This document shows, one piece after another, positions 1 through 11,589 of a stretch of 64,000 nucleotides of DNA. The stretch lies in the NCBI RefSeq assembly GCF_026212465.1, contig NC_080058.1:14892975-14956974 (forward strand). Reading direction: 5' to 3'. The translations under genes were made by a program, and so were the position numbers. Every line of letters starts with the position of its first letter. The stretch's first letter is position 1. The notes beneath the pieces were generated by a model. That model had not been told where the DNA came from. It was given only the letters and a program-made list of their open reading frames with translations, and searched no databases. Source of the stretch: Amaranthus tricolor (Eukaryota > Streptophyta > Magnoliopsida > Caryophyllales > Amaranthaceae).

Positions 1-1
1 T

Positions 2-1516
2 ATTAGATTTTCTAATGGGTATAGGTCAAATCTTTCAAAATGTGTGAATTTGAAAAACAAGAAGCTTATGATTCTTAAGAGTCATGACAACCATATATTA
101 ATGCATGATATCCTTCCAATAGCATTGAAATCATCTGAAACCTCCACAGTTATTGATCTTGTTGATGATCTAACATCATTTTTTAAGACTCTTTGTGCAA
201 AAGATGTCGATCCTAATTACCTTGATGCTTTACAATCCAAGATAATAGAAGTCTTGTGTCGAATGGAGATTGAATTCCTTCCTTCATTTTTCACTATCAT
301 GGTTCATTTGTTAATTTACCTTGTTAAGGAGGTCAAGCTCGGAGGACCTGTTCATTACAGATGGATGTATCCAATTGAAAGGTATACATAATTTGACATT
401 GCACTCTTTATTCATTTTTTAAAACTTATTACATTTACTAATAACAATATACTCTTTCGAAAGGTACTTAGCCTAGCTTAAAACATTTGTGAGAAATAGG
501 GCTCAACTAGAAGGTTATTGCCGAGGGTTATATTCTTGAGGAAACAATTACTTTTTGCTCAAGATATTTAGAAGGAGTAGAAACAGTCTTCAATCGACCA
601 CGTTGCAATGATGATGATAATGAAAATGCATCTAGTTATTTGTTCAATGCTGGTGGTCGGCCGGTTGGGGAGGTGAAACTGATTAATTTGAATCATAAGA
701 GCAAGATGCAAATACATCGCTATGTGCTGACCCAATTTCAGGAGTTAACTTCAACCATACGAAAGGTAAGTGCTTAACTTAGGTATCATATTATTGAACC
801 CATTTGAACTACTTTGAATTGTTATAACACATATATTACTTTTAATTAATCGTAGAGAATTCTTATCTCAAAAGCAAAGGGAAAATGATAGAATTACTAT
901 TAGTAATGAATTGGTGATTAAATGGAAGTTGGAGGAATTTCCAGATTGGTTAAAGTTACAAGTTACCGATTAACAAATTTTTATCTACTAAATTTGAATG
1001 ATTATACTTTTTATTGATTCATCCACTTAAACAATATATTTTACTTAGGTACCTAATATCGATGAGGCCGATCCCGAAAAAAGATTTTTGATAGCATTGG
1101 CTTGTGGTCCAAGTTCATATGCTAAAAGAATGAAGGGTTATACGATCAATGGTTTCATGTTTAAGACATTTGCTAGTGAAAAAACTCGTAAAACTCAAAA
1201 TAGTGGAGTAATGGTGGAAGCCGATGGAATTAAGTACTATGGAAGATTAACAGATATACTTGAAGTCGACTACCTTGAATCCTATAAAGTCGTGGTTTAT
1301 TGTTGTGATTGGGTGGACATAGTAACTGGAATAGAATATAGTGGTTCTATAACTCGAGTGAGATTTTCAAAGTTGATTCACACGGGCCGATTTTTAATTG
1401 ATGAGCCATTTGTTATTTCTAGTCAAGCTACACAAGTTTTTTATGTTAAAGAAAAATCAAAAAATGGTTGGAATTATATAGTTAAAACTAAGCCTAGGGA
1501 CTTGTTGGAAGTTTAA
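2..1516 (+). pseudogene. CACTA transposase C-terminal part: DUF4218 and DUF4216 exons
   Basis: The reading frame is open from the first bases. DUF4218 hallmarks are seen at about 74-385: LKSHDNH, the PPSFF-like PSFFTIMVHL and GGPVHYRWMYPIER. A second exon (about 463-764) continues with FCSRYLEGVE and ends at a consensus GTAAGT donor near 765. It holds an in-frame TAG near 472 and a frameshift near 535. A third short exon lies at about 855-960. The fourth starts after TTACTTAG near 1049 and encodes DUF4216: PEKRFLIALACGPS, YYGRLTDILEVDY, DPFV-like DEPFVISSQA and VFYVKEK. These domains are the standard C-terminal part of plant CACTA TNPD-type transposases; their own biochemical role is not established. 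Exon edges are inferred from splice signals by eye. Confidence 0.82.
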
Positions 1517-1888
1517 TGTAAACTACTATTTTGTTATTTCTAGTCAAGCTACATAAGTTTTTTATGTTAAGGATAAATCAAAAAGTGGTTAGAATTATGT
1601 TAAGGACTTGTTTGAAGTTTGATGTAATCAATTATTTTAAGTTGTCTATTTTTTATTTGTGATGATGATATATTCTAATCTTTTTGTTGTCACTGCAGGC
1701 TTCATCATCGTGAAATCATGACCTTTTAAAGTAAAGCTACAAAGATCAATGCTGAAAATTATGCTCAAATCAAACAAGAGGCTAGTGCAAACCAAGCTCA
1801 TATTACTAATTTTGGACCTTTTCAACCGAAAAAGTCCATTGATACTCCAACACAAGATCCCTCTACTAGCTTGGTATCTACTGTTATC

Positions 1889-2209
1889 AAGAAACATGAT
1901 CTCAAAGCTTTACCTCTTGATAAAGGCTTTATGACTCGAACCTTGAAGACTTCAACTAATACTCCAGCAGTTGATCCATCTTCAAGCTTTAAACCTACAT
2001 TTACCAAGAAACATGATCCCAAAGCTTCACCTCTTGATAAAAGCTCTATGTCTCGAACCTTGAAGACTTCAACTTTTACTCCAGCACTTGATCCATCTAC
2101 TAGCTTTAAACCTACAGTTACCAAGAAACATGATCCTAAAGCTTTACCTCTTGTTAAAGGCTTTATTTCTGGAACCTTGAAGACTACTACTTGTAAACCT
2201 ACAATAACC
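1889..2209 (+). repeat. 117-bp (39-residue) coding tandem repeat in the CACTA linker
   Basis: Three consecutive copies start at 1889, 2006 and 2123, each opening with AAGAAACATGAT. The first two are 117 bp. The third is about 87 bp, with an internal 30-bp loss, and a fourth start is seen at 2210. The unit length is a multiple of three, and one frame stays open from 1871 to 2386. Each unit encodes KKHDxKAxPLDK, then RTLKTST and PSxSFKPT. The repeat lies between DUF4216 and the Transposase_24 region, a linker that varies among CACTA elements. Confidence 0.9.
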
Positions 2210-2489
2210 AAGAATCATGATTGCCCTTCTACCGATAAATCTAGCATATTGTTGAAGATTCATGTAAGGGAAATGAAGATCCCAAAGAGCAAGATGAGCA
2301 TTCAAAATAAATGGAGACAAAGGTTCCCGGGAGAAGAAAACAAGTGTGGAAGCAAGGGGGTAATGTTCATTGGAAAGAGAATATAGATGTGGATCTAGAT
2401 GAGGTTGTCCAAGTAGAAGGTATACATACATGAATGATCATAATATGCATATTTGATACAAATTGTGGATTTATTATTACTTGTTTTTT

Positions 2490-4020
2490 TGATTGAGCAG
2501 AGATAACGAAGAACGAACCTCCAAAATTAGGAATAATGGAGGAGACTATAGTTGCTAAGCATGTTTGGTGCTTACCATCAGGAAGAAGGATCATTGTACA
2601 TTTTAATGAATATGATCAACCAATTAGAAGGGGGGGGGGGGACTTGTACTTGTTCATTTTCTGTCTGAATTGTCAAAAGATGGAACCTTTTGTCCACTTG
2701 GAGCACAAAATTAGAAACGTGTGATCATTACAAGCAAAGGATCATTAAAACGGTTTGGGTACATATTAAATATTCTTTATTATTATAATTTGATATGAAT
2801 ATTCTCACCATATGCTTATTTGAAAAAGGAGATTTTCACCATATATATAGGACAAATATATGTTACCTAATACGAAAGATATTCGTCAAATGGTATTGTC
2901 ACATATAAATATGAAGTGGAAGCATTACCAGTGGGAGCTTCAAAGGGACTATTATCAACCTAATGTAACAAAGGAAAAGATTATTGGGAATATACCTAAA
3001 AGTGTGATAAAAGAGTAGTGGATTAGCTTGGTTTCTTACTGGGCCTCAGAAAAGTTCAAGGTATTTGTACATAGTGCATTATAATAAATTTAACATAAAT
3101 TTAAGTTTTATACTTAACAAGTTAGAAACTAATAATTTAATATTGACAGAAATTATCAACATTGGGAAAAGAGCTCGAGAAATGCATAATCACGTACATA
3201 CTACAGGGTCAAAAAGTTATGCTCAATGGAAAACTGAATTTGTAAGTAAGACACAATTGTTTTTAATGCTTATAATGAGACAATTGCATTTGATTGTATC
3301 AAGAGAACCTAGTGGGTTAGAAATGTGGAATCAAAGAGAACCTAGTAGGTTAGAAATGTGATAAGTTTATTTGTTTGTGATAATCCTTTGCTTTTATATA
3401 GGTTAAGTTGAATCAAAGAGAACCTAGTGGGTTAGAAATGTGGAATCGTACTCACACTACAAAGAGTGGTGGTTATGTAGAGGGTAAATACACTCAAGAA
3501 TTCATGGTATATTAGAGTATTAAATTGGAAGCATTTATAATTATGGTAACTGTAATTGCATATATCATTTATACTTTTGTATTGTTATAGGACATTGCTA
3601 AAAAGTAGGATTGATGAACGTTTACGTAATTCGAAACAACCTCGTAAGGGGATTGAGACAGAAGTTTTTAATGATATGATGTATCAAGAAGACAACCTAA
3701 TCAGCCTGTTGTTGGTTATGGTCATGGGGTTACTAGATCTCATGTGTTTGGTTTTGAAGCTCAATTACGAAAGACTAAGATGGGTGATTGTGGTGGTACT
3801 TCAAGTAATGTCATGGGGCTTAAATCCTACCTATTGTCCGTTGAGAGAAAAAATGATGAGGTTATTTCCGAACTACAAAAAAGAAATGATGGGGTTACTT
3901 CTCAACTTCTAAAAAAAACAAAGAAGTTGAAGAACTAAGAGCTCAAAATGAAAAAATTCTCACTCAACTTGATCGTTTATCTTCATTCTTAGATCAGTTA
4001 CAACAATATCAAAGTACAAG
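2490..4020 (+). pseudogene. CACTA Transposase_24-like (Ptta/En/Spm) region
   Basis: Several exon-like pieces resemble the plant Transposase_24 family. One has RRIIVHFNEYDQPI at about 2580-2625. Another has WKHYQWELQRDYY at about 2915-2955, followed by WISLVSYWASEKFK ending near 3060, and another has KRAREMHNHVHTTGSKSYA (3168-3224). C-terminal pieces (3600-4020) include FNDMMYQEDN and a coiled-coil-like stretch rich in K, E, L and Q (SYLLSVERKNDEV, then LRAQNEKILTQL). A 12-G homopolymer at 2630-2641 breaks the frame, and a TAG interrupts the exon near 3017. A roughly 31-36 bp segment encoding EPSGLEMWN is present three times (about 3299-3330, 3330-3360, 3411-3446). The family is thought to bind element ends with the main transposase; this copy is not intact. 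Confidence 0.75.
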
Positions 4021-4680
4021 TAAGAATCATTATTATTTTTATCATCCATCCAATCTTTTTCATATTACTTTTTAGTGCTTATGGTAGAAGTGTAATTACG
4101 AGTTTTTTCATGTTATGTTTTTCTTGCAGTAGGATGAAGTAGCCCTTCATTCTTTTAGTTTTGCTAAAGTTGTGCATTTTGTTTGATTTGTTGCAGATTT
4201 TTGCTGTTGATGTTCATATATGACCAAGAAATCATCTTATGCGTAGGTCTTGACGCTAAAGTGGAAATTGCAACATAATGAAAACAATTTTGCTGGCCTT
4301 TAACTTTTGACAAACTTTTAGCTTTATAGATTTTGCACTCTGTAACATCGACGAATGTATGAGTGTATGTGAATGTTAAATTAGGTATTTTTGTTGGTTG
4401 GACTTTTCTGACCAAGCTACAAAAACTTAAGGTCAAAGCTTTATCGACGAATGTATGTGCGTATATGCATATCGAATTCGAATACTTTTGTGGATATGAT
4501 GATTTGGTATGATGTTTGTTGGTAATTATGTATGTTTGATGAATTTTATATAGTATGAAAAAGGCTAATGTATATTGGGGTGATGATAATCTGTCAAAAG
4601 TTCATACACTTTCAACGCATGTATATGTCTAAAACAAAAATCTAGATATCCATGGTTTATTCTCTTTTAGAAGTATAAAA

Positions 4681-4931
4681 GCGTCTAAAATATTAAATAT
4701 TTTCCACATGATAAAGCGTCTAAAATATTTGCATTATCCACTCTTATTAGCGTCTAGAAGGTTTTCTTCTTCACGTTTTAAAGCGTCTAAAAACATAAAA
4801 TTGCATTATTGTTTTGGGCACGAAATTTGTTTCCCCACAGCAAAAGGCGTGGAAAAAAGCTTTTATTATCCATAAAAATAACTGTCGAAACAAAAGCGTC
4901 AAAAATTTGTAACGCACGTTTTTTAGTAGTG
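4681..4931 (+). repeat. CACTA subterminal repeats and right terminal inverted repeat
   Basis: The word GCGTCTAAAA or a close variant occurs near 4681, 4715, 4749 (GCGTCTAGAA), 4783 and 4895 (GCGTCAAAAA), usually preceded by A or T runs. The terminus itself is at 4917-4931 and ends in TAGTAGTG. In characterised CACTA elements such subterminal motifs are the binding sites of the TNPA-type protein. The spacing here fits that role, but binding is inferred. Confidence 0.8.
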
Positions 4932-7313
4932 TTTGTAGTTGTTTTTTTAGTAATAATGGACCAACCCACTTGAAATGCGTCTTTCATAATGACAGTCTCA
5001 AGTAACAGTTTGTGAGTTAACTTTTGTGTACTAAAATAATTGCAACTTATTTAAAGCATGTCCTGGTCCGTTAATTCTTTTTGAGGCCCAACCTGTTTTA
5101 AGCCTTGAAATTGTTAAATTTCAAGTAAGATGCGTCTTGAAATTGTTAAATTTCAAAATAATTAGATGGGCCCATTAAGACGCGTCTAACAAGTAAGACC
5201 GTCTCGCCAAAGATTTTGTGCTAAACAAACTTGTTTCTCCCTATTTTACTTGTTTTTACCATGACATAGTCCCAATCAAGAATTAATATTTTACTTTGAA
5301 GACTAATATCGAGTTTGAATCTCTTGAAATGTTGACCTATGATCGAATCACTCTAATTATAACATGACAAACCAGAAAATATTTCTCCTAAAACAATGTT
5401 TATCAAATTAAATAATTACAAACTATTTCTTCTATTCAATAGTGGAAAAAAGTCAAGTGTTGCGGTTTTTTAGCCATTATATGCTGCGGTTTTGACCCCA
5501 AGCATTAGTGATAGTAGCAGATGGACTACTTTCAAATGTCGCGGCTCAAACAATATTCCTATGAGATTACATCATTTGATTAAACAATATGAAAGCTTTT
5601 AGAGTTAAATGGTACTATTCATAGAACTACTAAGTTTGGCCATGTGAAATTTAATTTCAAACGGAGAATTCAATTTTAATATTCAAATGCCTAATTTATA
5701 AATGACATAAAATTTTTAAATTTTGATATTTAGCTCACTTTACATTATATTAAAATCCTATAAAATTGTATTTCTAAATTATAAATTTGTTTAACATATT
5801 ATATATTAGAAAATTAATTCCAAGTTACCAAATATGAAATAACATTATCCACTATTAATGCTTCATTTCTTGCTATGAACCAATAGATATTATTCATTAG
5901 CTTCCCTTAATTAGACATTGTGCAACTTATAATTATAGTAGTATAATTTAGTCGCCCTAATAATGAAATGCACATTCTTTGTTAAATAATACAATTCATC
6001 AACTATTATACATTCTTTATTATATTTGAATAGCTTCAAATAATAATGGTACAAACCCTGGCCATAATTTAAAATGACATTTGTCAACTATGAAATATAT
6101 TTGATTAATGATTAATGATTAATGATTAATGATTAGCTTTAGTAAACAGCTTTTCATAAAATGACCAATGCCATGTTGTATTCTAACGTCATCATCGGCA
6201 GGGCCGTTCCAGGATAGGCAAGAAGTGCTCCAACCCAGAGCCCAACATACGTAATGAGTCTTATTTCAGTGTTATTAATGAGTTTATAGTAGACATTATT
6301 AAGCAGAAATCATGTTTGAGAGAACAGAAATAAAAAGATCAATCTTGAACGAAACAATTTATTTCAATAAATAATTATAAGTGTGAATTGACAAAATTAG
6401 TCAATTAACTGGTCAATGATTACGCTTTCATTGGAATATGGCTTTGAAACGAATCAAATAAAATCCGTATAAACTTTTTTCAAATAAATCTTTAAATATT
6501 TTATTTATTTTGTTGCGCAAAGTAAAAATATTATTTTAGGGTGACCTATGTTATATACCCTTTAATCAGTATAATATTTGTTAAACCAAGAAATATGCAA
6601 GACATTCACAAAATGAATATCATTACAGTATGAATAAGAAGAGAAGGAAAAGATCACTTGCTCTTGGGTGATTATATGTCATAATTATGAACTATTGACA
6701 AATTTCACATTTATATGATATATTGTTTATCCTAAATTTATTAGTTATGTTTTATATGGCACGTCTATACTTATAATGATAATTATAAAATAAAAGGATT
6801 CGTCTCTATTAAATTTTCAAGTACTTATTAAATTTTAGAATCGATCTTCTATAGTGAGGGTCTATAACTATATTTTTCTTAGGGCCTACAAAATGTCAAA
6901 AACAATATTGATCATTAAATCTTGTTTAATTTAATATAAAAAGACAACAGTATTTATGGTATAATATCCAAATCTTTAAAATATATAAAAATTACCAAGA
7001 AATACGAGAAGATGAATTAATTTCATTGTGAATGGGTGCATTATAACTTTTTTGGGTTTCAAGGTATAGAAAATAGCAACGCGCAAAAGGGGAGGGAGAT
7101 TAATTTCAGATTTATGCAGGCTGGTAAATTCGACCGCTTTCCTCTAGTCCTTTATGTGAAAGGAGTATGGATATGAATTGTCCGTCATCTCTTCTCACCC
7201 AGACGCTGCTTCTAAGCGGGACATTAGGTATGATGATGATGATGTAAGTGGCACAGCAAAATGCATTACAATACCAACTAAATCGCCCCGACCACCCTCA
7301 TTTAGTTGTTGAT
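4932..7313. other. AT-rich spacer between CACTA and hAT elements
   Basis: No convincing coding region is seen. Notable pieces: two copies of a 20-bp imperfect palindrome (TTGAAATT, loop, AATTTCAA) near 5104 and 5136; AGACCGTCTC/GACAGTCTC-type words near 4990 and 5200 that resemble degenerate DNA-transposon ends; a GCGG-rich patch (5460-5545) with TGCGGTTTT words; and a short GC-rich patch at 6195-6250. The last two could be old element ends, but no partner ends or target duplications were found. Confidence 0.5.
6103..6135. repeat. 7-bp tandem repeat (GATTAAT)n
   Basis: About four and a half perfect copies of GATTAAT stand in AT-rich spacer. It is a simple minisatellite-like run with no sign of function. 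Confidence 0.9.
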
Positions 7314-7321
7314 CTCAGAAC

Positions 7322-10300
7322 CAGTGGCGGATCTACGTACGGGCCCCCCGGGCGCGTGCCCCACGTGAATTTTTTTTTAAAAAAAAATAAAAAATATTCG
7401 AAAACAGGGGCTTGTTAGTATTACTCATTTACTCAATTACTTCCTCTCTAGCTCTCAGCTCTCTTTCACTCTAAATGTAAAAAATCTACACAAACTCTTC
7501 CTCCACTATCGCTGCCGCACTCCCGCACCACACCACCGCCGGCTACTACTCTATCACAGACACCTTCCGCCGCTGCTGCCTGGTGCTTTGACATTGTCGG
7601 TGCTGCTGTGGGTTGCTCAAAGCCTCGATTCGAACACAGTCGAACTCGAAGAGTCGAAGGTTTTCAAACCCTAACCCCTAAAAATCAAAATTTTTAATTT
7701 TGTTTAAGGTATTTTCACTCTTTATCCTAAATCCTAATATTAATCTTGTTCTAATATTTAATCTTAGTGTTAATCTTAAATTTTTAATCTATTTGACTTG
7801 TTGTTTTAACATCTATTTTTAAATCTGGATTATTGAATTTTGTTAAAATGTTGTTTCTTGATTTTTTTTTTGTTTATGTTGTTTGAGTGATTGAAAATTT
7901 GTTAATGTTAAATTGTTAATGTGTTTATAATTTGAATTTTGAAAAGTTGAAATGTTGTTCTTGATTTTTTTGTATATCCTCTTTGAATAAGAAATATTGA
8001 ATATTTGTTAATTGTCATTTCTTAATGTGTTCTATGTTGACTATGTATATTAATGTTCTTGCTAGAATTCAAAAATCAAAATAATGAAGAGAAAACAAGA
8101 GAATATTGCTTCTATTTTTGCAGAACATTTTAGAAAAGAAAGTGGGGAAAAGTTTAATCCAACTCAACAAAGTCAAGCACAAGCACAAGCACAATCAAAT
8201 AATCCTACTCCTACTCTATCATCTATTCCTTCTTCTCAAGATGAAGAGAAAGAACGTGAAACTATTGAAACTAATACAAATTTCAAAACCCCAACCCCAA
8301 CATATGAAGAAAGATTAACTTCCATTGATGTTTTGAATCTTCCTCAAGACCTTGGAAAAAGGAGAAGAGTGTCTCAGTTTCACCTAAGTGACCGAGATAT
8401 TGTTAGAAGAGAATATTGTTCAAGAGATCTTTGTCAACCTTATAAACATGAATTTAAATTGACAAAGTTTTGGACAAAAAACCGTAGATTTAATCCAAAA
8501 TGGTTTGATAAATACAAAACATGGCTTGAATATAGTGTTGAGAAAGATGCAGCTTTTTGTTTTGCTTGTTATTTATTTAAGGATGATAATGTTAGACAAG
8601 ATTCTTTTGCAATGGATGAATTTGTAATTGGAAAAGGTCGAAGTCTTTTGATTTACATGTTGGTGCAAATATGGGTGCTCATCGAATAGCAATGAAAAGA
8701 CTTGAAGATTTTAAGAATCAAAATAGTTTAGTCTCAACTGCTTTGTTTAAGCAAAATGAAAAGGCAAAAATTAAATATCGAACGAGATTAGAAGCTTCTA
8801 TTGAGTGCTTGAGGTGGCTTATACTTCAAGGCCTGGCATATCGAGGTCATGATGAAAACCAAGATTCACTAAATAAGGGTAATTTTATTGAACTTTTAAA
8901 ATTTTATGCGAAAGGTAGACCTGATGTTGAAGATGTTGAGTTGGATAATGCCCCTAAAAATTGTCAAATGACAGCTCTTTCGATTCAAAAAGATATTATC
9001 AATGCTTGTGCAAAAGAGACCACTAAAGCAATTATCACAGAAATCGGTGACGAGTGTTTTACTATTCTTTCTGATGAGTCTGCAGATATATCTGATAAAG
9101 AGGAGTTGTCGGTTTGTTTGCGTTATGTTAGCAAGAGTGGTGGAGTGGTGGAGCGCTTTCTTGGCATTGTACATGTTCCTAACACTACCTCTTTGACTAT
9201 TAAAAATGCAATTGAATCCTTGCTTATGGAACATTCTTTAACACTTCCTAAAGTTCGGGGTCAAGCTTATGATGGTGCTAGCAATATGCGAGGCTCAATT
9301 GGTGGCCTCAAAACTTTAATCTTGAATGAATGTTCATCTGCGCATTATGTTCATTATTTTGCTCATCAACTTCAATTGACATTGGTAGCAACTTCCAAAA
9401 AGAGTGAGGACTGTCGATAGTTATTTGATGAAGTCCTTCCACTTCTATTGAATTTTGTTGGTGGCTCACCTAAACGAAAAGAGTTTCTTCGTGAAAAATA
9501 AATATCTCATATTGCTGAGGCATTGTCATTAGTTGATATTGAGTCAGGAAGTAGTTTGAATCAAGAGCTTGGCTTAATTCGACCAGGTGATACTTGTTGG
9601 AGCACTTACTTTAAATGCATTAAAAATGTGCTTGGTTTGTTTCGACCAATCTTGGAGTCCCTTGAAGCCATTGCAAATGCTCATGAGGCTGATAGGACAA
9701 AGGCATATTCAATCATAGGTATGTTGATGTCATTTGATTTCATTTTTATAGCACATTTAATGGGAACTATATTTGGATTGACGAATTCATTGAATGTGAG
9801 GTTGCAAAAAATGGATCAAGATATAGTTCATGCAATGAGTTTGGTTGATGGAACAAAAAAGGATCTGCAAGAACTACGAGATAATGGTTAGGAAAATCAC
9901 TTGAATAAAGTTATTTCATTCATGATTGAGTATGATTGTGGTGTTCCAAATATGGTGGACTTGTATTCTAGTCACATTGGAGGTGGAAGGAGGATGGTTC
10001 GTGGTAAAGCTCCTGGGGTGACAAATCTTCATCATTATCGAGTTGAAGTTTTTCTAAGTGTGATTGATCTACAATTACAAGAACTTAACAATCGATTCAG
10101 TGAGAAAACCAAAGATTTGCTTATTTGTATGGCTTGTTTTAGTCCTAGTGATGGATTCTCATCTTTTGATACAAAACAATTGTTGAACCTTGCTAAATTT
10201 TATCCAAATGAGTTTCCAAATGAAGATTTGATATTCTTTGAGGAATCGCTTATAAGTTACATTGGTGATGTTAGAAATGACGAGCGATTCTTGGATGTGA

Positions 10301-10788
10301 AGACTCTTAACGAACTTTCTTTAACACTTGTTGAGACAAAGAAGCATGAAACTCATTCAGATGTTTACAAGCTATTGAAGCTTGTATTGCTTCTTCCAGT
10401 GACGACAACAAGTGTCGAAAGATCATTTTCCGGGATGTATCATATAAAAAGTAAAGTGCGAAACAGAATGGGAGAACAGTTGTTGAATGATTGCATGATT
10501 TCGTTTTTGGAAAAGGATTTATTTCTCAATTTTAGTAATGATGCTATAGTACATCGATTCCAAAATATGAAAACTAGGCGAGAACAATTGTAGTTTGTTC
10601 GTCACTTTATTTTTCATTTTGTTGGTCTATGTTTTAATTTTAAATTTGAACATTTGTAGTTTGTTCATTACCTTTTATATTAATTTGCCGGAACAAAAAA
10701 TATTTTAGTTGTTAATTATAAAAACAAAACTCTGTCAAAATTTATTCGTTGGTGCCCTAGGGGACTTTAAACCCTAGATCCGGAACTG
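7322..10788 (+). mobile_element. Complete hAT DNA transposon, non-autonomous by mutation
   Basis: The left end reads CAGTGGCGGATCTA and the right end, on the opposite strand, CAGTTCCGGATCTA, so 12 of 14 terminal bases match. The flanks are CTCAGAAC (7314-7321) and CTCAAAAC (10789-10796), an 8-bp target duplication with one mismatch, as expected for hAT. The 3467-bp interior holds one decayed transposase gene on the plus strand. It is preceded by a GC-rich leader (about 7450-7680, near CCTAACCCCTAAAA) that may be promoter and 5' untranslated sequence. Ends, duplication and coding content agree, so the call is strong. Confidence 0.93.
8084..10593 (+). pseudogene. hAT transposase (TTF-type zinc finger, DUF4371, hAT C-terminal dimerisation)
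   Basis: The protein starts MKRKQENIASIF at an ATG at 8084. A Q/A-rich stretch is followed by the TTF-type zinc-finger/BED-like region (about 8330-8650, including AFCFACYLF). The RNase H-like core follows: the first catalytic Asp lies in LSDESAD (codon 9072-9074) and the second in AYDGASN (9271-9273). The C-terminal hAT region carries the Glu in TSVERSFS (10417-10419), so the DDE residues are present. It is nevertheless dead: a frameshift near 8640 and in-frame stops at 9418 (TAG), 9499 (TAA) and 9889 (TAG). At 9418 the codon is where plant relatives have Trp, consistent with a G-to-A change. The family is often annotated as zinc finger MYM-type protein 1-like. Confidence 0.9.
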
Positions 10789-10796
10789 CTCAAAAC

Positions 10797-11589
10797 AGTA
10801 CACACCAACTTTACCTAGGCGGTATTAGCTACCAATTTGCGACTAGATATTTGGTGTTGTTGTAATTGAGCAATTGTGGTCGCTAATTCCCGACCATGTA
10901 TGCGACGCTCTGAAAAGATATTGCTAATTTTAATTACAATAAATTATAATTCATGTATATCTTTGATGTATTTGTTGGTAACATTTGTCTTTTACATCAC
11001 AAATACTTGCGAGTGACAGTCTTATTATGAGACCGTTTATATGGGCCAATCTAATTGTCAATTTTTTTAAATTAAAAATATTCATTTGCGGTGATGGTAT
11101 GATCAATCTTTTCCTATTTCTTCTCCTCTTTATACTAACCTTTCATAATTAGTTTTTTCTTATTTCCTTCTTAATTCTCTTCTTGATAATCCTCCATTAT
11201 TGTTCCTTTCTTCTTCTCCAAAGCACATTTTTATTTAAACTTCTAAACATCAAGGTACATTACAATTTTTACTAGGGTTTTAATCTTTGTTTTTTTTATT
11301 TGTTTTATTGTGTTATAGTTCTTTGAAATGATCTATAAAGTTTTATTTATTTTTAGTTTTGTAAGCAATTGAGTATTAGGGTTTCACCATCGTTAAATAT
11401 GTCTGTAGATAGTTGTAAATAGTTAGAGCTTGCATGTTGGTTTAATTTTGCAGCTGTTGTTTGTCTATAAATGGTTTCATCTTTTTTTCTTGCTTATATA
11501 GATTATAATGGTCAAAACTTCAAAAAAACCACTCAAGAGTACTTACCTCTTACCTTTATTAAAAATATTATTCTAAAAAAATGACAAAA
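10797..11589. other. Spacer with possible degenerate CACTA-like end
   Basis: No gene is recognised. Around 10820-10920 the words GCGAC, GGTCGCTAAT and CCCGACC recur, as in subterminal parts of some CACTA elements, but no CACTA terminus is visible. Near 11014-11045 is a GACAGTCTTAT...GAGACCG segment of the same type as near 4990. A pyrimidine-rich block at 11100-11230 looks like an untranslated leader but leads into no ORF. Confidence 0.4.

Larger units (their letters stand above)
1..4931 (+). mobile_element. CACTA (En/Spm) DNA transposon, right part
   Basis: The element continues beyond the left edge of the window, so the left terminus is not seen. The right terminus is clear: position 4931 ends a TAGTAGTG, so read inward on the minus strand the end is CACTACTAAAAAACG, a typical plant CACTA terminus. 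In front of it lie several copies of a GCGTCTAAAA-type subterminal word. Inside, in the order expected for plant CACTA genes, are DUF4218, DUF4216, a repetitive linker and a Transposase_24 (Ptta/En/Spm) region, all on the plus strand. The catalytic TNP2 part should lie outside the window. Stops and frameshifts make this copy unlikely to be autonomous. The 3-bp target duplication cannot be checked without the left end. Confidence 0.88.

Noticed and set aside
5455..5545. TGCGGTTTT words resembling CACTA subterminal repeats, with TTAGTG nearby
   Set aside because: No complete terminus or partner end; too short to call an element.
6195..6250. GC-rich patch with GGGCCGTTCCAGG resembling hAT ends
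   Set aside because: No matching inverted end or 8-bp duplication found nearby.
8106..8318. Open frame overlapping the hAT transposase start in another frame
   Set aside because: It is a shadow of the Q/A-rich transposase N-terminus with no family features.
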